Shown: positions 13,401-24,851 of the stretch, one piece after another
Layout of the letters: every line of letters starts with the position of its first letter
Numbering within the stretch: the first letter of the stretch is position 1
From: Fremontodendron californicum
Lineage: Eukaryota > Streptophyta > Magnoliopsida > Malvales > Malvaceae
Assembly: GCA_030761205.1 (NCBI GenBank)
Contig: JAULJL010000005.1
Coordinates: 4,985,501-5,049,500 of the forward strand
Reading direction: 5' to 3'
Length of the DNA stretch: 64,000 nt
The notes under the pieces: model-generated
Databases searched by the model: none
The model's input: the letters and a program-made list of their open reading frames with translations, nothing else
What the model was told of the DNA's origin: nothing
Program-made: the position numbers and the translations under genes

Positions 13401-14100
13401 ACAAGGGAGATAACCAGCTATGGAAGATTGTACCATATTGTAAGTTTCTCAAAAACTAAAACGCATGACAGTTAAAATCCTAGCAAATTTCTAACTATCT
13501 TTAATACCAACTATTGACAATTTAGGAATCATTTCATTTCTGCAGTCTTAAATCTCTTCTCTAAGTTATCAAAAGACAAGAGCTGAGATACACATGAAAC
13601 TTGAAAAGACACTTTGTTTTTGTTTTCCTTTTCGATAACCACGCGAATATCAGTCAAATGTAATGAATAAAAAACCAGATCGGAAGTCAAATCGGTGTGA
13701 CCTTCGAGTCACCCATTCAACCAGTCCAATTAGTTGAATCGGATTATTCAATTAAAAATAAATTAAATATTAAATATGTGATTTTAATATTTAATAAGTA
13801 TTAAATATAGTAATTAACTAATAAAAATATTTATTTGTCTTATTGATATGGTCTTTAATATATGATTAAAAGGTTAAATGTTCAAACCTCATCACTTACA
13901 AAAAACTAATTTTTTACCGATTTAATCCGGTTTTCTACTGGTTCTTTGATATGTGCCGAACTGGACAGGCCACCGGTTCCGGTTGAATAGATCCGACCGG
14001 TCGGTCTAGTCCGATTTTTTGAATACTGGTCAAATGTTGACAAACTCGATTACCTTCATTCTTTTTTGTTTCTCCTAGTAACTGGTGATAACTGCAGGAT
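10444..14100 (+). CDS. EULS3: Euonymus-type (EUL, ricin-B-fold) lectin, EULS3 type
   Basis: Nucleocytoplasmic carbohydrate-binding protein of about 327 residues, not a toxin. Coding exons: 10444-11073, 11335-11457, 13211-13439 and the first bases of an exon starting at 14098. No signal peptide. Residues 1-175 are rich in Pro, Gln, His and Gly, with four repeats of the form YxQQxxF (about 31-90), a Gly run (104-108) and five His at 141-145. The EUL domain covers about 176-327 and ends with a QxW-type motif (NQLWKIVPY). Arabidopsis EULS3 (317 residues, as I recall) is linked to ABA and abiotic stress. The last splice seems to build the stop codon: T before the donor at 13440 joins GA at 14098-14099. 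Unspliced reading would instead add a few residues and stop near 13459. Introns 2 and 3 hold three MITEs. Confidence 0.9.
12224..12397. mobile_element. MITE of 9-bp-duplication family in EULS3 intron 2
   Basis: 174 bp, flanked by a perfect 9-bp duplication ATGTTATCC (12215-12223 and 12398-12406). Right end GAGTCCGAATAACAT complements the family left end. Internal words 'ccgtgtccgacac', 'ggatatgatcc' and 'ccaaatacatgga' are shared with the other copies. A 9-bp duplication is typical of Mutator-like elements. Confidence 0.75.
12860..13055. mobile_element. MITE of 9-bp-duplication family in EULS3 intron 2
   Basis: 196 bp, perfect 9-bp duplication GCTGATGAC (12851-12859 and 13056-13064). Ends CTATGTTCCTCCGACTC and GAGTCCGAGTAACATA form a short inverted repeat. 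A small internal duplication of the CCCGTGTCAGACACATG type makes it longer than its relatives. Confidence 0.78.
13661..14028. mobile_element. hAT-like MITE (M3) in EULS3 intron 3
   Basis: 368 bp, perfect 8-bp duplication GTCAAATG (13653-13660 and 14029-14036). Ends are a loose inverted repeat around AAAAAATCGG. The middle (about 13845-13905) contains GGTTAAATGTTCAAACCTCATCA, part of which resembles the SINE at 41342-41455. Same family as 16955-17386. Confidence 0.72.
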
Positions 14101-14398
14101 GCTTGTAATAAGGTGATGTCAGTTCTAGATCGAAGCTGTATATCGTGCCTGTTGATGTATAGCTTGGAAGGATCCCTATGCATTCTCTTCTTGAGGGTTT
14201 TTTCTGTGTTTTGTGATGATTGAAGAGGCCTACTACCAGTTAACTTCGGCTGCTACTTTATATTATGGACTTGATATAAATAACATCATCCCTAATTATA
14301 TACTAGTGTGTCGAAAAGCAATAAAAAAACATCTGCTGCAGAGTTTCTGTGAATGCCTGCAAAATTTGCCTATTCGTATTTTACATTGTAGTTTCTCT
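14098..14398 (+). other. Probable last exon and 3' UTR of EULS3
   Basis: Follows a CTGCAG acceptor ending at 14097. Apart from the GA that completes the inferred stop codon, it is non-coding. The small ORF 14213-14461 shows no known domain and runs into a MITE, so I treat it as chance. The polyadenylation site is not identified. Confidence 0.4.
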
Positions 14399-14559
14399 CT
14401 ATGTTGCTTCGACTCTTCGTTGTTCTTGAAGTATCTGTATCTAATGCATATTCGGACATGAGTATGGGGATATGATCCTCGAAAAACCCTTCAAATACAT
14501 GAAATTTTTTGAAGAAATTGAACATACCCGTGTCCGACATTCACGCCCGAGTCCGAGTA
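14399..14559. mobile_element. MITE of 9-bp-duplication family, 3' of EULS3
   Basis: 161 bp. Left end CTATGTTGCTTCGACTC, right end GAGTCCGAGTAA, slightly shortened. Flanks AGTTTCTCT and AATTTCTCT match at eight of nine bases. It may lie within or just past the lectin gene's 3' UTR. Confidence 0.65.
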
Positions 14560-16033
14560 AATTTCTCTCTTACACACTTGTAAGCTCATTAATCTTTACT
14601 ACTGTGTCACCATTGCATCATCTTTAGTTTTTTTTGCCATGGAATCTACCATCTGGTGAAGCAACATTATCATGCTCAAAAATCTTCTGCCTTGAATCAG
14701 GAAAAAAAAAACCCTTTCTTTTACTGATCTAAATAAAGCATAATCTCATAATCTTATCCATATAAGCAGCCTATTTAGTGAAAAGGGGCTTTACCTTCAT
14801 CAATAAAAAATCTCATTCATTAGCAAGTGTGAATAATAACCCAAAGCAAAGCAGCTTTTAAACTTTCAGTTGCTCTATCCTATGAATGTTCAGAGTTGCA
14901 TCTATCTGAAGAATTAAATCTTACCATTTCTACAATGTGCCATCATCCTGTATGATTCTGCACACTTTATAGTTCTGAGTTTTTGAGATCAACCATTTGA
15001 ACAAAAGTTTAAAATGATCAGATAATAATTAATTTAAAACTCTCTTTTCAGAACTAATAATATGCTTCAAATCATATTGTGAGCTCTTTACTTATTCAAT
15101 AATCAACAGAAAACTACTGCTATGGCCTGCCTAAGTTCTTGAAAAGCTAATAAAGTCCAAACAGAAGCAAAAGAAAACTAAAAAGTCATTAATAATTGAA
15201 GTGTTAAGGCTGAAAAGGAGGAAAGAAAAGGTGCCCATTGTCTCACAATTTTCTAAAGTTACAAAAGCTTTTTCATCCAATTTTTATTCCCTTATCTTTA
15301 TTCAGAGATAGAGATGAAGCATTTTCTGTTGATCAAATCTGGTATCAGATCACATGAATGTCCCACTTCTATATTCTTCAATCTTACTCTAGTCTCATAT
15401 ATTTACTCTTATTTCTTGCTCCAATTTTCTTATATTTCTATCCCATTAGTTGAAAATAGCTATATGGGACAAATAAATTATAAGGAAAATTGAGAATCCA
15501 ATTGTCATGAACCAGCTGGTCCAAAAGCAATAGAATCTTTGTTATTCGGATTTGGAGTGAGAATTGGATAAGGTATATGTTCGATATGAGTATATTCAAT
15601 TTTTTCTAAATTTTTTATGTGTCTGAAACAAGTGTTTAATATAAGTATTTTAAGAAAAATAAAGAATCCAAGTAACATATAATAGAATCAGTTTCCTCCC
15701 AAGAATCAATGTTATGTGAATATATTTGAAAATAAAAGTAAATAAAAACTTGGTAATGAACAAATCAAACATCCTAATTAACTTAAACATTGAAAACAAG
15801 AAATTGAATTATTTTGCTAAAGTCTGTTTATAATTTGATTTTAGATGCATCCCAAACTGATTTTGGATGGAATAAATTTTGAAGATTGAAGTCCCTCCTG
15901 GGATAAAACATTTCCTTTGGTTTGTATTTCAAAAATGGATATTAACAAAAGATGTTTGTTTTAAAAGAAAGTTTATTCTCTCTGCTAGATGTCCCCAGTG
16001 TGATGGGAAGGTTGAAAATCTGTTACTCTTACT

Positions 16034-16331
16034 TAAACCTGCTCATGGATTGGACAGTTTGTCCGGTCCGATAGGCTCAACCCGTATTGAGCTGGATTTG
16101 GATAAGTATTTTCATGATTCGGGTTGGTCCGGCCCGGATCAATGTTTATATATTAAAATAATATTATTTTATTTAAATTTAAATTTAATTATAAAAATAT
16201 ATAAATATTAATAAACAAATTAAAAAAAAATTATATAAGATGAAAAGTAAATTCGGGCATGCGGGCCGACCAGAGCAAGGAAATTGAAAAAAATTCGAAC
16301 CACGACCCGGCCCAGCCCATGAACAAGTCTA
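16034..16331. mobile_element. hAT-like MITE (M2) inside LINE relic
   Basis: 298 bp. Ends TAAACCTGCTCATGG and CATGAACAAGTCTA form a terminal inverted repeat. Flanks CTCTTACT (16026-16033) and CTTTTACT (16332-16339) are an 8-bp duplication with one mismatch. GC-rich ends and AT-rich middle as in 24085-24374 and 31223-31476. Confidence 0.7.
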
Positions 16332-16392
16332 CTTTTACTTTGAGATTGCCATTTCGTCTCATTCTTACATGGAGCTCAGTATCAGTTTTGCT

Positions 16393-16581
16393 CTTTTTTT
16401 TTTTTTGGGTGTAAAAACAAGGTGTCCATCCATCTCTATTTTATGGTTGATGAAAGTCTAATCTCTGTCGGACCGAGAGTATAATGGTAAAGCCCTCCCA
16501 ACATTGGAGACTCTCAGGATTCGAATCTTGGTTCGAATCTTAGAGATTTGAGCCACTAACCATTCCAATCAACTAAATGTT
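16393..16581 (-). mobile_element. SINE inside LINE relic (15-bp target duplication)
   Basis: Flanked by a perfect duplication AGTATCAGTTTTGCT (16378-16392 and 16582-16596). It starts with a T run on the plus strand, which is the A-tail of an element on the minus strand. On that strand an A-box-like TGGTTAGTGGCTC and B-box-like words AGATTCGAATCC are visible, which points to a tRNA-derived SINE of 189 bp. Confidence 0.75.
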
Positions 16582-16954
16582 AGTATCAGTTTTGCTATTT
16601 GTTTTAACTTTTAAGGGATTATTGGATGTGTTTCATTATTAGTAGAAAGAATGTTTTAGTTGAAGGAAATATCTCTTGCCCTATATGTGTCGGTTTTGTT
16701 TACTTACATATTTGGAAATCAAGGAATAAATGTATTTTCCAGGCGGCCGCCAAATGCTATTTGCTTTTCAACATTGTTGGTATAATATTGGAGATTTTTT
16801 TTGCAAGTTAGAGGGTTAGGATCCGGTGTATTACATTTCAATATATTCATTGTTACTATTTCTATTTGTAAGTAATTATTAAAAATATATTGAAAAATAA
16901 TGGAGGGGATCTAGACCCAATTTTAAAGCTAAACAAGCTCACTATTGCTCGAGA

Positions 16955-17386
16955 GCAATGTTTAAAAAATCAGATCGAAAGTAAAACCGATTAGGTTTTC
17001 GATTTTCGGTCTAATTAGTCTGACCGATTGAATCGATCGATTCAAGTAGAAATAATTTAAATATTAAAATAAATTATTATGTTAAATAAGTAATAAATAT
17101 AATACATAATTCATAAAAATATATATTTTATTTAGTGGTATGATCTTTAATATAAAATTAAAAGGTTAAAGATTTAAACCTCATCATTTACACACAAAAA
17201 AATTAAAAAAATAAAAATACATATAAAATCGTTTTTTTATCAGTTAAATCTGATTTTTTTACTAATTTAATCAATTTTTTATCGGTCTAAGAAAAATTTT
17301 ATTTTAATATATTTACTTATAGGATAGACCATCGATTTTCAATTAAACCGATCCGATCGATCGATTCAATCTATTTTTTTAACCCA
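16955..17386. mobile_element. hAT-like MITE (M3) inside LINE relic
   Basis: 432 bp, perfect 8-bp duplication GCTCGAGA (16947-16954 and 17387-17394). Same family as 13661-14028, sharing AAAAAATCAGATCG-type ends and an internal stretch near 17135-17195 (GATCTTTAATATA, AAAGGTTAAAG, CCTCATCAT) that resembles a SINE. Confidence 0.74.
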
Positions 17387-19505
17387 GCTCGAGAATTTAA
17401 GTTTATTGCTTGCCAATTTCCTCCGCAAGAATATGTGAAGATGAATCTTTACCACCAAATTAGTTTTGTTGGTTTCATGGTTTGTTCATTTCATTTCATT
17501 TCTCCTTCTCTATGTAAATATTGCTAGCAATCACTTCAACGCGGATAATATCTTTAATTAACAGTATATAGATAGGAAACTTTGTGTTTTTCTATTTGTA
17601 ATAATAATATTCCATAATGATTAAAGTCTAAATAGGGTGTTCACATCATTCATATTGTGATTTAACATTTTATATATCATTAATTATCCATTTTGGATCA
17701 AGTCATAGATTCGTTTGATTTATGTATTTTTTTTACCTTTTTTATACTTGATAGCTCATTATGATATTTATTATTTCATAAAAGATGTTCACATTTGAAT
17801 CCGATATTCGGTATTTAATTTAGATGATTTATTCATTTAAAATGGATAATGGATTTTTAATATATATAAAAAAAATGTAATTCAAATTTTACATATTAAA
17901 TATATAAAAAAAAAAATTGAATTTATTTTTCTTTCAAATTTTACATATATATATATATATTATAATTCTTTATGTTGTGCATAAATCATCGTTTGTCATT
18001 TTATAAAGATTTTTTTAATAATTTTTACTAATAAATGTCACTTTTGATTAGATATATAATGAGTTATAATTCATTAAAAAATTATTTACATCAAATATAA
18101 GATGTTCTTACTTTCAAGTTTTGATTTGAACTTAGCTCACTAATGAAATAGTTAAATTGAATATTAATGTAAACTCAAGTGCATATTGACTTATTTGCAA
18201 TATTCTAAGTTATAAAATAACTTTATAATAATTAATTCTCTAACACTTGAAGTTCTATCATGTTTAAAATTAACCATGATGAAAATGTAGCTTAATTACC
18301 TACAACATCGCTCAATTGATAAAAAAATCGTCATAAGTGATCTTAAATTAGGACCTATTTATTTAATGCTATCCAGTTAAAAAAAATATATTAAAATATG
18401 GTCACTCACTATGTAAATGTTTTGAAATTAAAAAAAAAAAAGTTTTAAAACAGAAGAAAATTATGTTAAAGAAAATATGATAATACTTAGGAAGTGAGTA
18501 ATTTTTTTAAATGTGTGTTTATTTAAAAATTTGAATAAAATATATTTTTAATTTCACATATATTGTTATTATTATTGATTTTTTGTCTATTTTTTTTTAT
18601 TAAATTAGTATCATTTGATTCGTGATATTAACTCAATAATTTTTTTTTATATAGTATAGATTGATGTTTAACATCTACGTTTTAATTTAAGAGTTGGAGC
18701 AATTTATATATATTTTAAAGAGAAAATTTTGAAATTTAATCTCTCATCCCCCGACTTATTACTTATTTATAAATATAAAAAAAAAAAAAAAAACCCAATT
18801 TTTATTTTCCTCACATAGAGTAGGGAACACTTTTGAAACCCATAAAGCCAGGCATTTTGGTTGGCGAAATTAAAGGGCAATGGGGACACCCACGAGGCCA
18901 CGAGTGCCTAAATTTTTTGATAAGGACAATAATAGGACTAGACTTTTACAATGCTTTAATTAGGCCACCAATCTTTTTCATAAAACATTGTATAGTTTTT
19001 ATATATATATAAAAAAAAAATCACCATCTTAATATTTATTAAATGTTTATATAAAGATTAAAATATTAAAAAAATTCTGAACTATTTCATTTTTAAAATA
19101 ATTTTTTATATTTTTATTATACTTAAATAAACTATTAACATTTGATTCGTATACCCAAATATATAGTCATTTTTCTAATTGAAAGATTGATTTATATTAA
19201 GGCTTATTTAAATATAAACTAAATTAATATTAAAGATTTATTTGGATATAAATTAAAGGTTAATAATTTATTTGGATGCAAATTAAAAATTAAATGCTTA
19301 TTTGATAGCAATAAAAATATAAATATTTATTTAAATAAAGTGATAAAATTCAAAGACTTTTTATTATTTTAGTTTATATAAATTTGAGTTTTCTAGTTAT
19401 TACATGTATAGTTTTCAAAGTCCCAAATAAATTGTCATATGCTTCCTTCCTTTCATATTATCATAATCATCGTTAGTCCCCACACGTCTTTGATTAAATC
19501 ATGCT

Positions 19506-19532
19506 AATATATATATATATATATATATATAT
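19506..19532. repeat. (AT)n microsatellite
   Basis: About 13 AT units. Confidence 0.85.
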
Positions 19533-19892
19533 AATAACGTCATCCAATAAGAGTTTTATTTGTGTTTTAATTTTAACTTGCAAGAAATTAAAATTTGAAT
19601 ATGTTAGATGTCAAAATCTATTGGATAGATGTTGTTTTTGTTTAAACCATATAATACAAATTGCTAGAGTGATACATTAGTGTTTGGGATTTGGGATGAT
19701 TTAATAATATTTTTTATTACCCTGGGGTTAATTATCTTCGAATTTTATGTTGAATTATGAAGTCCATTTTTTCTTTGATTTGTGAGAAATGTGAAGGAAA
19801 AACAAAAGGTGAGAGTAAAGTACCAATGAGACACTTTAATTTCTTTACTTTTTATAAGATTAAAAATTTTAATACAAGCAAATGATCCTTAA

Positions 19893-20131
19893 TTAGATCT
19901 TATAATTTTTGACACAATATCGAAATATGACACTGATATAATATTTTTAATAAACATGACATAACACGTATAAACATGATTAACATGATACGTTTGATAC
20001 ACGTATAATATTAGTGTTTAAGATTTTGGTTCAAATTTAATAATTGTTGTTATCTTTATATTTACACAGTTGATATGAAAGAAAAAAAAAATACAAAACA
20101 CAATACGCATACACGAATTATTGATCCATAA
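19893..20131. mobile_element. hAT-like MITE (M4), older copy
   Basis: Starts TAGATCTTATAATTT and ends GAATTATTGATCC, decayed forms of the family termini. Shares internal words 'gatacgtttgatacacgta' and a poly-A stretch with 1-224 and 24670-24851. No clear target duplication. Confidence 0.45.
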
Positions 20132-22286
20132 TGTATATGAAATAATTATTTATAGGAAGAAAATAAATATAAAAATAAATTAATATAAAATTAAATCAAA
20201 CTTACGTATAATTCGAATGTGGAGCATTTCATCTGCAATTTTTTTTTTACTACAATCTTGCAATTATACAATCATAATGCAATATTATATATGTAGAGGT
20301 CCACCACTTAAAAACATGGATTTCACATAATATTTTGATGGATCCTACATAATTTAAAATTGTATTTGATTAATTACATTGTAATAATTATAAATGATAT
20401 GTTCCCAACTCGAATGTCCTGTCAACAACAATGAAATACTTTTCCTAACATTGTTGTGATTCATATGATTAATGTCCAAATAGATTAATGATCAGCTAAA
20501 TATGATTTAGTCAATTTTTTTCACAAATTAATCATAGTCAGTCTAATTAGAGTTCAAACTTTATTTTCAATTTTTTTTCTTTATTGTAACATCATTTGAG
20601 TATATATTTCAAGCATTAATGATTATTTGTCAATTTTTTTCATGCATTCAAATAATGCTTGATATGAGTAGGTTAACCATTTCGTATAAAGGTTAATTTG
20701 CTTAATCAAATGCCTCAACTTTTATTTTATTTTGGCTTAAATATAAATAAATAAATAAATTCAAATTAAATAATCATTCAAATTTTTATTATTTTATTAT
20801 AATTAAATGAATTTCAAACATTAATTTTTATCCAATTAAATTTTCGATTGAATACAAATTAATAACGATCGATTACCTACTAAACTTTAATCCTAAAAAA
20901 TAGTTTTTTTTTAAAATTTTTTTATTAAAACTTCTTAACTTTATTGTTTTATATTTAAATATGTCAAAATTGATTATTAAAATTAATAATTCAATACTTT
21001 ACAACATACTACACGACTATCTGCTGCTTTATTTCATACATATACTTAATTTACATATATTCGTTATACATACAAATTCAGAGAGAAAACTGTATGCCTT
21101 GAGAATGTAAATGAAATTTTAAATGAATTTTAAGATATTTTATATATTTTTATCAAGGTGTTATTTGACTGATGAAATTAAACTAAAATCAAGATATACT
21201 AGCAAGTATCAATGAAATTATAAATTAATAAATTAAAAATTAAAAAGTTACTACCAAATTAATTGAAGCGTAGGGCCCACTACGTCATAATCCTCGTGTA
21301 ATGAGCTGGTGACGACGTGGCAGCACGTCAAAAAATGTACAGATAAAGACAACAATAATGATGACGTCAACGGTTTGAATATTAATTGTATCGTTTTTGG
21401 TTAATTAAATTTATTATATGATTGAGCGCTTGCAATTGCTATGTCTTTTATTGTCCAGATTGGGAAAAATAAACTACTACTGCTACTAAGTTATAATTTT
21501 TTTTTTATTATTTAAAATTTAACTTAATTTTCACAAGAATCAATGCTAGCTAGCTACTTGAAAATATTACATATACATTAGTTATTTAAATTTTATTACT
21601 ATAAAAGAAAAAGAAAACAATTTTATTATTATGAAATAAAAGAGATCCTTATTTATTGTACTTAATTTATGATTTTGGTTCATTTTTAACCTAAAAAAAG
21701 AATTAAATACTTGAATATTTTTCCCCTGTAGTTTATATGAATCAACCAATTTTTTTATAAAAAAAAACTTTTCAATTAATAGTTGAATTTCAAGTTCAAC
21801 TTTTATTTGAAACTATGTATGTATACATTAATACATATAGCAATACAAAGGTTTTTTTATATCTGATACTGGGTATGTTTAGCAGAACAAAGTAAATCAA
21901 TATATATATTCTTTGTAATAATTAACAAGTAGAAGTTATTCAAGTTATTTCAACATTAGGTGGGATGTTTAGTCCAAAAGATTTATCCACCTTTTTTAAA
22001 AGATGAATTCTCGTAATATTTGAATTTAATTCTTAGCATTTATATGAAAAGTCTTGATTGAGTTATGGATTATGATACAAGAGGTAATCTTCTCTCATTC
22101 TATAATCACATCGATCTCCTATTCGTTTGAGAATTCGAATTTGATATTTTCAAAATAAAATATTAATTTTTAACCATTTAAATGTCTTTTTTAGAGACTT
22201 TATATATGATTTTTAATTATCAATAATTTTTTAGAAACAACTAATTAAGGATTTTTTTTTGTTGCATAAATCAAACCTCATATATA

Positions 22287-22675
22287 TGTTAAGTATATTG
22301 AATCCAAGTCTCCGATCGAGTAATTTGGTTAAATTAAGAAAAAATTTCATCCTCCATCGAGTAACTTGGTTAAGCAAAGGGGAGTACTCATCCCACATTG
22401 AGTAATTAGGATGAGCCAAGGTTATACACTTGAGAGAGATTGTATTAGGGCTCTATGGGTAGTGAATCATAATATTTGTGAGAAGAGTTTGTAACTTTAT
22501 CTGTGCAAAAGTTACAATATTTGTAGGAAGATTTGTAGTTTAATCCGTATAAAATTTATAATATTTGTAGGAAGGTTTGTAATTTTATCCGTACAAAAAT
22601 TACACGTTAAATATTGTGTTCTCTTTTTCTTTTCTTCTCGAGTGCTTGTTCTGGGTTGTCACGCTATTTCCAACA
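22287..22675. mobile_element. Solo-LTR-like element with internal tandem repeat
   Basis: 389 bp beginning TGTTAAGTATATTG and ending TATTTCCAACA, the TG...CA frame of LTRs, with a pyrimidine-rich stretch and GGGTTGTCACGC near the 3' end as in Copia LTRs. No primer-binding site or internal coding follows. CATATATA-like words lie on both sides, but the AT repeats make the 5-bp duplication ambiguous. Inside, a 44-45 bp unit starting AATATTTGTRRGAAG occurs three times (about 22471, 22516 and 22560). Confidence 0.5.
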
Positions 22676-22758
22676 GCACATATATAGGTCGAAAATAAGA
22701 ATAGCTTTATAAAAAAGACTAGAATATTTAAAAAGAAAGCAAAAATACATTGAAGACA

Positions 22759-22891
22759 AATTCCGAGTTTAGTCTAATTGATTTATGCAATCACTTTTAA
22801 GAGATGACATCTAGCAAATTTAGATTCGAATCCTAACAGTTGCAATCATTTTTCTTATCTTCACACCACGACTTCCTCTAAAAAAAAAAAT
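22759..22891 (+). mobile_element. SINE (family S4), 11-bp target duplication
   Basis: 133 bp between perfect repeats CATTGAAGACA (22748-22758 and 22892-22902). It has an A-box-like TTTAGTCTAATTG, a B-box-like GATTCGAATCC, and a tail ending in an A run. Best copy of a family with at least six other members in the window. Confidence 0.72.
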
Positions 22892-24084
22892 CATTGAAGA
22901 CAGTAATCAAGAAAGAAGAATCTTTCTCAAGGTTGTGGGGAATACATATGAAGAGAGAGTTCTTGGTCTCCAAGCTAAAAATTGCTTTTTTAGACTATTA
23001 GGTGCATTGTTCTATAAGCCTTTGAATTGTTTGTCTAAGAAGTCAGATTACTTTAGTTAAAACTGTTGTCATGTTAGAATTACTTTGAGTTAAGCTTCCT
23101 AGAGAAGATCAATTAATATGTAATCCAACGGTTAAGATTAGATTCAGAATTAATTTTAGTGCATCATCATTAACAACGATCATTTAATTCAAGAATAAGT
23201 GCATGCATATCCTTTTATTTGAAGAGTAAGCTCGAATTTTTCTTTTCATGAATTTAGAAAAGAAAAAAAAAAAAAAAACTATTTGCAAAAGAGTCATAGT
23301 TAAAAGATTTTGACATGTTTCAAGATTTGGTTAGTGAAAACATCTTTAAAAAAAATAATATATTTATAATTATATGGAAGATTCTTTGAATATATATATA
23401 TATATTAAACAAAAACGATGTTAACGACGAAAACAAGAAAAAGAAATAAAGAAAAGATGTATGATCTAAGGCTCACTTAGGGAGCGTGATAGGAAGCGTA
23501 TCGGAATATTATTTTATGATTGAATCGAAATATCGTTTTATAATTAAGGATTTAAATTATAAAACGATATCGAATGTGATGATGTCTCCGTTACGTTAAA
23601 CTAATATTACGCAGAATACTGTTCAAATATTCTAGAAAATCTGATATATATATATATATATAATATACAGATTAATGAGACAAAAGAAGTTTGTTTCCTA
23701 AGTCACATCTAAGAAATTTCCCATTCTAACTAAGAATATCAACCCCCTTCGAGGACGCCGGTATTTTCCTTGCAGCATTTAGAATATTTTTTTAATAGTG
23801 GAAATTATCGTTATGTGAAAATATAATACTTTAAATATGATTATAACACATAAAAATATATAAATACAATATAAATATACGAATTATTTGCGTTAAATTA
23901 TCTATATCTATCTACTTTACCTACACGGTTGGTAACTTTCATGCCATTAAATCTCTGCCAAATGACTAGTAATCAGAGATTAGGTTGAAAGAATAGTTAC
24001 AAGTCAATGTTATATGAAATTTCCCATCTTTTAATTTCATGACTTATATTCTTGCCATGATAATATCGAAATATTTGTTTACAC

Positions 24085-24374
24085 TAGAGCTGCTTATGGG
24101 CCGGGCCGGGCCGCGGCCCGTTTTTTTTTTTATTTTCTCTGCCCAGGCCCGGCCCTAGGTCGCCCAGGCCCGCCCGTTTAGGCTCGAAACACTGTTCATT
24201 GGAATAAAAAAAATAATTTTTTTATTTTTTTATAATTAAAATTAAATAAAATAATATTATTATAATAAAAATTACTGTTCCGGGTCGGGCCGGTCCGGAA
24301 CACAAAATATCCTGCCCAGGCCCGGCCCAATACGGGCCGGGCCGAGCAGGCTGCCCGGCCCGTGAGCAGGTCTA
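24085..24374. mobile_element. hAT-like MITE (M2), best copy
   Basis: 290 bp, perfect 8-bp duplication GTTTACAC (24077-24084 and 24375-24382). Terminal inverted repeat TAGAGCTGCTTATGGGCC against TAGACCTGCTCACGGGCC. Very GC-rich ends (GGGCCGGGCC) around an AT-rich core, the most GC-rich spot in the local 10 kb. Confidence 0.8.
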
Positions 24375-24669
24375 GTTTACACCATTATCTTTCATATAAA
24401 TTTTTATAACAACTTGTTCAGGAATCCATGAATTTTACTCGTTTATTAATATTTGATATAAATATATCGTGTCTACATAGAAATTTTGTCAAAATCAAAA
24501 TTCAATTACATAATTAAGCATAAATTTTTTACATAAAACATCCGATTCCATTGTCACTAACTAGTCTCTTTTATATATGTTTGAATGGGAGTATACTTAA
24601 ATTTTGTCCTCTCTTAGAAGAGGAACGTACACGACTCTTGAATTAATAAGAAAAAACTAATATCATGAA

Positions 24670-24851
24670 TAGATCTGATAATTTTAAACATGACATGATT
24701 AAATACGATTAACATGATTAATACAATATGTTTCATGTTTAGAATTTTAACACATTTAATAATTTATGTTGTGTTTATATTTATACGGTTGATGCAAAAA
24801 GAAAAAAAAAAAATAGAAGACACTACACGTATACATAAATTATCAGATCTA
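24670..24851. mobile_element. hAT-like MITE (M4)
   Basis: 182 bp with inverted termini TAGATCTGATAATTT. Flanks ATCATGAA (24662-24669) and ATCGCGAA (24852-24859) match at six of eight bases. Related to 1-224, 19893-20131 and 52147-52373. Confidence 0.65.

Larger units (their letters stand above)
15870..17500 (+). pseudogene. LINE (non-LTR retrotransposon) ORF2 relic with nested insertions
   Basis: Remains of the C-terminal half of a plant LINE polyprotein. 15879-16025 encodes the zinc-binding region that follows reverse transcriptase (PPGIKHFLW, then CPQC and ENLLLL). 16626-16770 encodes the IWKSRNKCIF segment usual before the RNase H domain. 17395-17480 resembles the RNase H start (FPPQEYVKMN). 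Three later insertions split it: a hAT-like MITE (16034-16331), a SINE (16393-16581) and a second MITE (16955-17386), each with its own target duplication. Frame breaks and missing parts make it inactive. The RT domain itself is absent. Confidence 0.65.

Noticed and set aside
15879..16211. Functional 110-residue protein gene
   Set aside because: It is the zinc-binding part of a LINE relic running into a MITE.
22441..22610. CRISPR-like array
   Set aside because: Three diverged 45-bp tandem units with no spacer pattern, in a plant LTR-like element.
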